Of a stretch of DNA of 64,000 nucleotides, positions 33,741-40,733 are shown in pieces; positions within the stretch are counted from its first letter, which is position 1; every line of letters starts with the position of its first letter. The notes beneath the pieces were generated by a model. The model was given only the letters and a program-made list of their open reading frames with translations, had not been told where the DNA came from and did not search any database. Both the position numbers and the translations under genes were made by a program. The stretch covers positions 248,001 through 312,000 of the forward strand of contig CALNYT010000002.1 of assembly GCA_942490885.1 (NCBI GenBank), read 5' to 3'. This DNA comes from Oceanirhabdus sp942490885 (GTDB taxonomy: Bacteria; Bacillota; Clostridia; Clostridiales; Clostridiaceae).

Positions 33741-34475
33741 ATGACAAAGCATGATGATAAATTTATGGATCATTTAAAAGAACTACGTAAACGATTTATA
33801 AGAGTACTAATAGTTTTTATTATTGTATTAGCGGCTGCTTTTATGTTCGTTCCACAAATTCTTGATTTTATAACCTTAACATCTAAGGTGGTAGATGTTA
33901 ACTTAAATGTATTTAACATAACAGACCCCCTATTATTATCTCTTAAAGTTGCATCAATTGCATCTTTTATTGTTGCATTTCCATATATTATTATAGAACT
34001 ATGGTTATTTATTAGACCAGCTTTAACTAAAAAAGAAAGAAGATTTGTATATAAATACATTCCAATGATATTTATTCTATTCATTTTAGGAATAGGATTT
34101 TCTTACTTTATACTTGTTCCATATTATGTTAGGTTTTCTCAGCAACTTGCAGGAAACACTAATTTGACAATTGTCATGGGGGCTAATACCTATATTGATT
34201 TTTTAAGTAAAATGATGTTATATTTTGGACTCATATTCCAAATGCCAATGTTGGTTTTTATACTTTCTTATATAGGTATTTTAAGTTCTCAATTACTAGT
34301 TGTTATTCGAAAATATGCTTATTTTGTACTGTTAATTGCTTGTGCATTTTTAACCCCTCCTGAACCAGTATCTATGGGTATTGCATTAATTCCTTTATCG
34401 CTACTTTATGAATTTAGTATATTATTGTGTAAAATCAATGAAAAGAAGAAGAGAAAAGCACAGATAAATAATTAA
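33741..34475 (+). CDS. tatC: Sec-independent protein translocase TatC
   Basis: Receptor subunit for twin-arginine signal peptides. 244 residues and six hydrophobic segments. DKFMDHLKELRKRFIRVL at the N-terminus is the conserved signal-peptide contact region; FIRPALTKKERRFV and AFLTPPEPVSMGIALIPLSLLYEFS are also conserved. ATG 33741 follows AGGTGAG; GTG 33732 lies in that site. It is in the men operon rather than next to tatA, which is in the rdh operon. The only obvious Tat substrate in the window is RdhA. Confidence 0.95.
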   Translation: MTKHDDKFMDHLKELRKRFIRVLIVFIIVLAAAFMFVPQILDFITLTSKVVDVNLNVFNITDPLLLSLKVASIASFIVAFPYIIIELWLFIRPALTKKERRFVYKYIPMIFILFILGIGFSYFILVPYYVRFSQQLAGNTNLTIVMGANTYIDFLSKMMLYFGLIFQMPMLVFILSYIGILSSQLLVVIRKYAYFVLLIACAFLTPPEPVSMGIALIPLSLLYEFSILLCKINEKKKRKAQINN

Positions 34476-34511
34476 ACAAGCTCACTAGCCTTTTAGTGAG
34501 CTTGTTTTTAG
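34474..34511. terminator. Bidirectional terminator between tatC and the XRE/TPR gene
   Basis: AAACAAGCTCACT (34474-34486) and AGTGAGCTTGTTT (34495-34507), with T-rich tails on both sides. It overlaps the last codons of the minus-strand regulator gene. Confidence 0.88.
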
Positions 34512-35396
34512 TTGTTCTAATCTATTCTTTATAAATGTATCAAAATAATCATCATTAGAAAGTTTAATTAATTCATGCATAGTTAATGCTTTATCATACC
34601 AAATCTTAAATTCTTCTTTATTGTTTAAACGATAATAGGCTTCTCCCTTTAAAAAATACAATTCTCGTAAAACAGTAAGTTTATTATATCTTTTACAATA
34701 TTCAATTGAAAAATCAAGATATTCAAAGCATTCTTTGATATTTGATGTATCAAGACAAGCTAAAATTAAAAAGACATAATATCTAGGTATAATTGCATGA
34801 GTACTCAAAAATCTAATAGTATCTGAATATTTTCTTATACTTTTTAAGTAAGTATATGCTTTTTCTTTTTGATTATCCAGTAAAAGAAAATAACCATACA
34901 TAAACATTATAGAAAATTCAGTTCCTGTAGTATTATTACCTTCATTATAAGTAACATTCAATATGTTTTTAAGTTCTTTCAATCCTGTTTTATAATCTTC
35001 ATTTAAGATTGTTTTACTCATACATTTAAATAGGTCAATTACTTGTATATCATGAATTGACTGTATATAAAGTTCTTTTTCTTCTTTATTTATTAAATGA
35101 TAAATAGCTTTAAAATCATGCCTTTCAATACAGAGCAACAATTCTTCTAATAGTTCTTGTACATGCACAGCCGAATCAGATTCAATTGCTCTAAATAAAT
35201 ATTCATTTGAAATACCTAATTTAGTTATTAACTGTCTTAATATAACAGAAGTAGGACAACGTTCTCCATTTTCTATACGAGTAATGTAAGAGATAGAACA
35301 AATACCTGATGCAAGTTCAGTTTTGGTCATATTTTGTTTTTCTCGTAATTGTTTAATAGTTTGACCTACTTTTAAGTAATAATTTGATTCGTGCAT
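34485..35396 (-). CDS. XRE-family regulator with TPR domain (RRNPP-like), candidate rdh regulator
   Basis: 303 residues. An N-terminal helix-turn-helix covers residues about 10-65 (GQTIKQLREKQNMTKTELA, SISYITRIENGERCPTS). The rest is TPR-like helices (HDFKAIYHLINKEEKE, YLKSIRKYSDTIRF, LYFLKGEAYYRLNNKEEF). The layout matches Rgg/PlcR/NprR-type regulators, which bind short peptides. It is divergent from the rdh operon, and the 406-bp region between holds three copies of the 19-bp box. It is inferred to control rdh, ndh and hepT-men-tatC. No CprK-type or two-component regulator is nearby. Confidence 0.82.
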   Translation of the reverse strand: MHESNYYLKVGQTIKQLREKQNMTKTELASGICSISYITRIENGERCPTSVILRQLITKLGISNEYLFRAIESDSAVHVQELLEELLLCIERHDFKAIYHLINKEEKELYIQSIHDIQVIDLFKCMSKTILNEDYKTGLKELKNILNVTYNEGNNTTGTEFSIMFMYGYFLLLDNQKEKAYTYLKSIRKYSDTIRFLSTHAIIPRYYVFLILACLDTSNIKECFEYLDFSIEYCKRYNKLTVLRELYFLKGEAYYRLNNKEEFKIWYDKALTMHELIKLSNDDYFDTFIKNRLEQLKTSSLKG

Positions 35397-35511
35397 TTTT
35401 TCCTCCTTGGGAACATGATTAATTGGAAAAGTGTGAATTCTCGGAATGATTAAGTTCTATTTAAAACTATTCGAAGTTTGTATAATAGTAACCCAAATAT
35501 ATCTATTTGAT

Positions 35512-35632
35512 TTTGACTATAGTAAAAGGGGTTTGACTATAGTAAAGGAATCTTGTTTGTAGAAATTATAACATATAAAATCATATTATAAAATAGTGTG
35601 AGTTTAATACTTTTTTGACTTTAGTAAAGAAA
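35512..35632 (+). promoter_or_regulatory. Three regulon boxes in the rdh promoter region
   Basis: Box A TTTGACTATAGTAAAAGGG (35512-35530), box B TTTGACTATAGTAAAGGAA (35532-35550) and box C TTTGACTTTAGTAAAGAAA (35614-35632). B is followed after 2 bp by TTGTTT, 17 nt and TAAAAT (35576-35581), the best promoter. A to B is 20 bp and B to C is 82 bp. The B-to-C segment and the sequence after C are diverged duplicates. Further downstream TACTATA / TATAGTA (35695-35701, 35717-35723) flank a TATAAT. The rdhC leader would be about 215 nt. Confidence 0.7.
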
Positions 35633-35802
35633 TATTAAATGTACAAATTAAAACATAAAAAAATCATAAGATATTATAAAATACAGCGATATTCTACTAT
35701 ATATCAGGAATTATAATATAGTAAATATTGCACAAAAAAGTTAATTATTTAACAAAAAAAGAAAAATATAAAGCGTTGAAGAGTATTAAATTGGAGGTAA
35801 TT

Positions 35803-37020
35803 ATGAAAAAAAGATGGAGCTTTCGAGAAATATATTTATCGTTTTTAGCTATTTCATTATTGGTATATGGTGCTTATTCTATGTTTGTTAATAATCAAAC
35901 AAAGGATTATTCCTTAAAGATTTATGAAATGAATCCTAATATTATTAAAACAGAACAAATAAACAAATCACCATTGATTTTCAAAGCATATACGAAAGAT
36001 GACTCTAATCAATTTTATTTTGTAACTTATACTGAAGCCGTTGGATATCAGTCCAATATTAAAGTTATCACAATACTGAATAAAGATGGAAATATAGAGA
36101 ATGTTGAAGTTATAGAACAAGGAGAGACTCCAGCGTTCTTTGATAAAATCGAATCTATTAAATTTGTTGATAAATTTAATGGACTATCTATTTTTGAGCC
36201 TATTTATATTAATAATGCTAAAGGTTATGTAGGAAGTAGTGAAAAAATAAAAACAGACAATAAAGTAGATGCTGTAGGTGGTGCAACAATTTCATCAGCT
36301 GCTATAACAAAAGCTGTCAATGATGGAACAACTATTGTTGCAGAAAAATATTTTAATAAAAATGTTATAAATCCATTTTATAAATTTTCATTTGGATTAA
36401 ATGAATTAGCTCTAATACTAATTTATATCATAGCGGCTTTAAGTGTTTATATAAAACCAATTAAGAAATATCGTAAGTGGATTTTATTATATTCAGCCAT
36501 AATACTTGGGTTTTATTTAAATAAATTTATAACTTTTGGAATGGTATTCTCTTTCTTAAGTGGAAGTTGGCCAGCATTTAATAATATTTCATGGTATCTG
36601 TTAATAATGGGTACTATAGGACTTATTTTAATTACAGGAAATAATTTATATTGTTCATGGGTTTGCCCATTTGGAGCGGCTCAAGAGGCTATTATGAGAT
36701 TTGGAGGATTAAAGCAGATTAAGTTAAATTCTAAATTGGCAAAATTATTCACATTAATTCCTCCAACATTGGCGTATATAGCTTTAATGATAGTATTTTA
36801 TACTAATGAAATTCAAACATTAGCTTATGATCCATTTGGAGCAATCTTTAATTTAACAGCATTACCAATTATGTGGATAAGCTTACCTATACTCATTTTT
36901 ATCAGTTTATTTCAATATCGTTTTTATTGCACGTATTTTTGTCCAATAGGATTATCTTTTAGGATAATATCAAAATTGAGAAATAAAGGGGTTAAGTTAT
37001 GGAAAAAGATAAGAAAATAA
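35803..37020 (+). CDS. rdhC: NosR/PceC-like membrane flavoprotein
   Basis: 405 residues. N-terminal membrane anchor, then an extracytoplasmic FMN-binding domain (residues about 75-180) with KVDAVGGATISSAA; Thr162 is the candidate for covalent FMN, as known in PceC. Further hydrophobic segments and two CxxxCP motifs follow (Cys284/Cys288 and Cys376/Cys380). There is no C-terminal ferredoxin domain, as in RdhC. The proposed role is electron transfer from menaquinol across the membrane to RdhA. ATG 35803 was chosen because GGAGGT lies 4 nt upstream; the in-frame upstream TTG at 35728 has no such site. Confidence 0.9.
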   Translation: MKKRWSFREIYLSFLAISLLVYGAYSMFVNNQTKDYSLKIYEMNPNIIKTEQINKSPLIFKAYTKDDSNQFYFVTYTEAVGYQSNIKVITILNKDGNIENVEVIEQGETPAFFDKIESIKFVDKFNGLSIFEPIYINNAKGYVGSSEKIKTDNKVDAVGGATISSAAITKAVNDGTTIVAEKYFNKNVINPFYKFSFGLNELALILIYIIAALSVYIKPIKKYRKWILLYSAIILGFYLNKFITFGMVFSFLSGSWPAFNNISWYLLIMGTIGLILITGNNLYCSWVCPFGAAQEAIMRFGGLKQIKLNSKLAKLFTLIPPTLAYIALMIVFYTNEIQTLAYDPFGAIFNLTALPIMWISLPILIFISLFQYRFYCTYFCPIGLSFRIISKLRNKGVKLWKKIRK

Positions 37021-37115
37021 GGATAAAAGATGCTATATTAAGTTTTATTATTTTATTAGTATTAGTTTTTCAGACTATTTTAATACTACAAAATGCAGGG
37101 ATATTAGAATATTAA
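36999..37115 (+). CDS. 38-residue single-span membrane peptide
   Basis: Overlaps the end of rdhC by 22 bp and stops 12 bp before tatA, in the same operon. It begins MEKDKKIRIKDAILS, has one hydrophobic stretch of about 18 residues (FIILLVLVFQTILIL) and ends QNAGILEY. A weak AAGGGG precedes it. The shape, basic N-terminus, one span and short tail, suits either a small subunit of the RdhC/RdhB membrane complex or a secreted signalling-peptide precursor for the RRNPP-like regulator. No homologue is known to me. Confidence 0.55.
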   Translation: MEKDKKIRIKDAILSFIILLVLVFQTILILQNAGILEY

Positions 37116-37127
37116 GGAGGAGAGAAC

Positions 37128-37313
37128 ATGTTTGGAAGATTAGGTGGTACAGAATTACTTATTATATTAGTTGTTGGATTTTTAATATTTGGTCCTAAGA
37201 AGCTACCTGAGATTGGTAAAGCTTTTGGAGATACAGTACGAGAGTTTAAAAAGTCAGCAAAAGATGCACAGAATGATGTAAAGGAAGCTATGGAATTAGA
37301 AGAAAGTAAATAA
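37128..37313 (+). CDS. tatA: Twin-arginine translocase subunit TatA
   Basis: 61 residues: a short membrane helix (ELLIILVVGFLIFG), the hinge FGPKKLPEIGKAFGD and an amphipathic, charged helix, as in TatA/TatE. AAGGAGG precedes the ATG. It lies directly upstream of the Tat substrate rdhA and is probably expressed with it; its partner tatC is at the end of the men operon. Few Gram-positive organisms need TatB, so TatA plus TatC would suffice. Confidence 0.96.
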   Translation: MFGRLGGTELLIILVVGFLIFGPKKLPEIGKAFGDTVREFKKSAKDAQNDVKEAMELEESK

Positions 37314-37338
37314 ATAAAAAAACTAAGGAGGACATAAT

Positions 37339-38802
37339 ATGAACCGTCGTGAATTTTTAAAGGTTGCTGGAGTTACTACTGCAGTAACAGGAGCTGCACT
37401 TGCTACAAAACCTAAGAATGCATTTGCAGTGGAGCTTGGAAAAGAACATGATGAATTTCCATTAGAGATAACTAAAGATTTCAAAGGATTTGATCAAAAA
37501 AATGTATTCTTTATGCGTGCAGCTTGGGATAAAGAACCATATACTGATGAGCATATTATAAAAACATATGGGTATGAGAAGCCAGTTGATTCAGTTAAGG
37601 ACTTTGCCCTTAGAGAGGCTGGTGTAAAACCTAATTTAAGAGCAGGTAAATTAGGATATAGACAAATTGATATTGCTTTAAATTTAGCAGGGTGGAGTGT
37701 AGAAAAAAGTTTTAATGATGGTTCAGCTGGTGGTAATCGTAGTGCAAAAGTAAAAAAAATACCGATAAATCTGGAAACGGGTGAAGTAATGGAAGACATG
37801 CCTGTTTTAATTCCAGGATTAAATTCTTGGGACAATTCAGAGGTTGATCATTTATTAGCTAATGGTGGTAATCAGTATAAATTTAAAGATAAAAAAGAAG
37901 CATCAGTTTATATAAAAAAAGCTGCAAAATTTTTAGGAGCAGATTTAGTTGGTATTGTACCATATGAGAGAGCAAAAAAATGGGTATATACAGAATGGGC
38001 AACTAGAGGGGCTAAAGGTATTACCACAGCAAAACCAGATTTTAAAAAAGAAGCTGGATTTGAACCTAAATCAGTTATAGTTTTAGCATATGAGATGGAT
38101 TATCATGGATTTAAGACAGCGCCATCACTAGTAGCTTCAGCATCTGCTGGAGTTAAGTACTCAAAAATGGCTGAAACAAATCATAAAATAGCAACTTTCT
38201 TACGTCATATAGGATATAAAGCAGCGCCTTGTGGTAATGATACGGCTATGTCAATTCCTCTTGCAATTGAAGCTGGATTAGGTGAAGCAGGTAGAATGGG
38301 GATAATTGTAACAGAAAAATATGGACCTCGTGTACGTATATCAAAAATATTTACTGATTTAGAACTACAAGAAGATAAACCAATCACTTTTGGTGTAAAG
38401 GAATTCTGTAATGTATGTATGAAGTGTGCTGATGCTTGCCCATCTAAAGCTATTACTCACGAACCAGCACAAGTAATTAAAGAAGGTATGGAATTTGATA
38501 CAGGAAAAGTTAACAAATCAATATGCACAGGTGTTGAAAAATGGTTTGTAAATGGTGAAAGATGTAATGCATTTTGGGGATATAATGGTGGAGATTGTGG
38601 GACATGTATATCAGTATGTCCATATAATAAAATTGATGAATGGCATCATGATTTATCTAAATTAATGACTTTAACTCCATTTAAACCATTACTTCGTTCA
38701 ATGGATGAGTTGTTTGGATATGGTGGTCCAGTAGAACCAGAAGTACGTATAGAATCAAAATACTTAAAAGACGCTATAAATGATTTCTGGGAAAAGGTTT
38801 AA
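37339..38802 (+). CDS. rdhA: Reductive dehalogenase catalytic subunit
   Basis: 487 residues. The Tat signal MNRREFLKVAGVTTAVTG carries the twin arginines at 3-4 and a probable cleavage after AFA (residue 30). The B12-binding core contains KYSKMAETNHKIATFLR, GYKAAPCGNDTAMSIPLA and EAGLGEAGRMGIIVTEKYGPR. Two [4Fe-4S] motifs close it: Cys357/360/363/367 and Cys409/420/423/427. This is the canonical RdhA layout with a normal length. It reduces halogenated organics at the outer membrane face using a corrinoid; the substrate cannot be told from sequence. A strong AAGGAGG precedes the ATG. No corrinoid synthesis genes are nearby. Confidence 0.96.
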   Translation: MNRREFLKVAGVTTAVTGAALATKPKNAFAVELGKEHDEFPLEITKDFKGFDQKNVFFMRAAWDKEPYTDEHIIKTYGYEKPVDSVKDFALREAGVKPNLRAGKLGYRQIDIALNLAGWSVEKSFNDGSAGGNRSAKVKKIPINLETGEVMEDMPVLIPGLNSWDNSEVDHLLANGGNQYKFKDKKEASVYIKKAAKFLGADLVGIVPYERAKKWVYTEWATRGAKGITTAKPDFKKEAGFEPKSVIVLAYEMDYHGFKTAPSLVASASAGVKYSKMAETNHKIATFLRHIGYKAAPCGNDTAMSIPLAIEAGLGEAGRMGIIVTEKYGPRVRISKIFTDLELQEDKPITFGVKEFCNVCMKCADACPSKAITHEPAQVIKEGMEFDTGKVNKSICTGVEKWFVNGERCNAFWGYNGGDCGTCISVCPYNKIDEWHHDLSKLMTLTPFKPLLRSMDELFGYGGPVEPEVRIESKYLKDAINDFWEKV

Positions 38803-38814
38803 GGGGGGACATGT

Positions 38815-39162
38815 ATGCACTTAATATATAGTTTAATTAAATGGTTATTAGGTTTACATCAATTAGTATGGTTTGTTGCTGGAGCTATATCATTCTCAGC
38901 AATAGTATATTTTTATAAAAAATTAAAAGAAACAGGTAGATTTAGCAAAGGAAGTTATACATTTGTTGTATTATCAGCTTTAACATTTGCTTTTACAATG
39001 TTATGGACATATGATTCTTATGTTGAAAATGAAGTAAGAGCAGCTAATATGGGATTATTAGTATTTGGTGGACTAGCAGTGGTTTTTGCTATAGTTGCAC
39101 ATCGACTTGCACCTAAAAAGAAGGCAAATGAAGTTAAAAAAGTTAATGAAGTTAACGCATAA
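38815..39162 (+). CDS. rdhB: Reductive dehalogenase membrane anchor
   Basis: 115 residues, three hydrophobic segments (about 8-32, 47-65, 78-97) and a lysine-rich C-terminus. The segment SYVENEVRAANMGLLVFGG includes the ExE motif and the following MGLLxFGG characteristic of RdhB proteins. It is 12 bp after rdhA with a GGGGGG-type site. The role is to hold RdhA on the outer face of the membrane. A terminator hairpin follows immediately. Confidence 0.94.
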   Translation: MHLIYSLIKWLLGLHQLVWFVAGAISFSAIVYFYKKLKETGRFSKGSYTFVVLSALTFAFTMLWTYDSYVENEVRAANMGLLVFGGLAVVFAIVAHRLAPKKKANEVKKVNEVNA

Positions 39163-39175
39163 AAAATAAGGTTTT

Positions 39176-39206
39176 AATAAAGGGCTAACGCCCTTTATTT
39201 GGTTGT
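39176..39206 (+). terminator. Terminator or attenuator between rdhB and rdhT
   Basis: AATAAAGGGC (39176-39185) and GCCCTTTATT (39190-39199) with a 4-nt loop and a short T-rich tail. It would make rdhT expression lower than that of rdhAB. Confidence 0.75.
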
Positions 39207-39275
39207 TGAAATTATTACCAGTAAAGAGTAGTGTATAGATTAATTAGGAAAATCAAAACTAGAAAAGGTGATTAA

Positions 39276-40163
39276 ATGGAAATTAAACTTGGTCAATATA
39301 AGGAATTTGGTTTTAAGCGTCCTGATGTAACTGTTAAGGATGAAGAAATCAATGATTATATCAATGAAATTAAAGAAAACTATCAAAAAGATATTGAAAA
39401 AAATGGGCCTGTTGTAAATGGAGATTATATTGTAATAGATTATAATGGATATCATGAAGGAATAGATATTCCTCAATTAAGTAAAAAAAGTTATCATTCA
39501 AGAATTGGACAAGGATACTTTTTAGAGGAATTTGAAGCTCATTTAATGGGAAAGAAAAAAGGAGATATATTAAAATTTGATTTAAAACTACCTGATGATT
39601 ACGGAGTAAGTTTTCTTTGTAATGAAGTTATTAATTTTGAAGTGAAAATTTTATCTGTTATGAATAAAATAATACCTGAATTAACAGATGAGGTGGTAAC
39701 AAGTTTTAAAATAGAAGGTATAAATACTATAAGTGAATTAAAAGAATATGCTAAAGAAAATATATATTATCAAAAAATGATGCTTGAAAGTGCAAATACT
39801 ATTAATAAAATAATGAAAAATATTATAGAAAATGCAGAAGTTCAATTAAAAGATGATGAAGTAAACTTTCTTAAAAATGAAATATTTCAAGACTTCAAAC
39901 AACAATTAGAAAAGAAAAATGCTAATTTGCAAATATATCTATCTTACACAAAAAAGACTGAAACAGAATTACTTGAACAATGTAAATTAGAAGCTGAAAC
40001 TTATCTAACTGAAAAAGCTATTATAGAAAAGATAGCTGAACAAGAGAATATTACATTTAGTAATGAAGAAAAAGAAAGATACTTAAATTCTGATGATGAA
40101 GCGTTTAATCAGAAATTGTATGAAAAAGTTGTGCGTTTTTTATTAAAGGAAAACACACTTTAA
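39276..40163 (+). CDS. rdhT: Trigger-factor-like chaperone (PceT type)
   Basis: 295 residues. An FKBP-like domain at residues about 40-135 (NGPVVNGDYIVIDYNGYHEG, GQGYFLEEFEAHLMGKKKGD) is followed by the trigger-factor C-terminal helical domain with long helices. The N-terminal ribosome-binding domain of normal trigger factor is missing, which is the PceT form. PceT binds the Tat signal peptide of PceA and keeps it foldable until the cofactors are in. The ATG follows AAAAGGTGATTAA. It is separated from rdhB by a terminator, so it may be read by readthrough. Confidence 0.92.
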   Translation: MEIKLGQYKEFGFKRPDVTVKDEEINDYINEIKENYQKDIEKNGPVVNGDYIVIDYNGYHEGIDIPQLSKKSYHSRIGQGYFLEEFEAHLMGKKKGDILKFDLKLPDDYGVSFLCNEVINFEVKILSVMNKIIPELTDEVVTSFKIEGINTISELKEYAKENIYYQKMMLESANTINKIMKNIIENAEVQLKDDEVNFLKNEIFQDFKQQLEKKNANLQIYLSYTKKTETELLEQCKLEAETYLTEKAIIEKIAEQENITFSNEEKERYLNSDDEAFNQKLYEKVVRFLLKENTL

Positions 40164-40179
40164 AAACATAATGTATAAT

Positions 40180-40310
40180 GGAGAATGATTGACATTTCTC
40201 TTCGAGAAATTTTAATTATATTGGGGTGCACAGCATGGGCCCAATCTATAGGGTGAAAGTACTGAACGCCGAAGTGTTTTACTCGTTTCACATATAATTA
40301 AACATTGAAT
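40180..40310. repeat. Repeat B fragment (left end) with an inserted segment
   Basis: ATTGACATTTCTCTTCGAG and AAATTTTAAT match the left part of the element at 42281-42535, and TTTACTCGTTTCA matches its middle. Between them (about 40225-40275) lies a segment absent from the other copy (GGGTGCACAGCATGGGCCC, then AGGGTGAAAGTACTGAACGC). From memory this looks like domain I of a group II intron. Confidence 0.5.
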
Positions 40311-40346
40311 TAATAAGAAAAAGGTTGGTTATAATTATAAAAAAGT

Positions 40347-40460
40347 GATGATTTAAATGATAAGTTAGATAGATTGAAGGATCATAAATCCAATGGTACT
40401 TTAATCAATGAAGAGTATGAAATTAAGAGGGAACATATTATAAAAGATTATGACATATAA
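40347..40460 (+). pseudogene. SHOCT-domain remnant without start codon
   Basis: An open frame of 37 codons ends at TAA 40458-40460 and reads LNDKLDRLKDHKSNGTLI followed by NEEYEIKREHI, a close match to the SHOCT pattern of short C-terminal domains. A stop precedes it (40338-40340) and no start codon or ribosome site is found. It is probably the tail of a deleted gene. Confidence 0.45.
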
Positions 40461-40519
40461 TATCTTATAAGATAATTTATGAAATAGGAAATCTATAAAT
40501 TAGTATTATTATAAAATGT

Positions 40520-40570
40520 AAAGACAAAAGGTTCTTCCTATTGATTAGGAAGGAGCTTTTGTCTTTTTTA
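40520..40570 (+). terminator. Intrinsic terminator downstream of the rdhT region
   Basis: AAAGACAAAAG (40520-40530) and CTTTTGTCTTT with an inner CTTCCT / AGGAAG stem, followed by TTTT. Confidence 0.85.
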
Positions 40571-40733
40571 ATTTCATTTATAGTCAGCGATAAACTAAGA
40601 TTATGTTTAAAAAAATATGTATAACTAATAGACAATTAACCGAATTCTAATAGTATAAATATAATTTAAAATTCTCTATAGTTAAAAACTATAAACTAAA
40701 ATTTAAGAGTTATTAGTGAATGGAGCTGTGAAA

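Noticed and set aside
35728..35802. Longer N-terminus for rdhC starting at 35728
   Set aside because: The upstream codons follow no ribosome site and add a lysine-rich segment; ATG 35803 has GGAGGT directly upstream and gives the normal membrane-anchor start.
40163..40733. A possible additional rdh gene between rdhT and the SDR gene
   Set aside because: Only repeat-B debris, a start-less SHOCT tail and a terminator are present.
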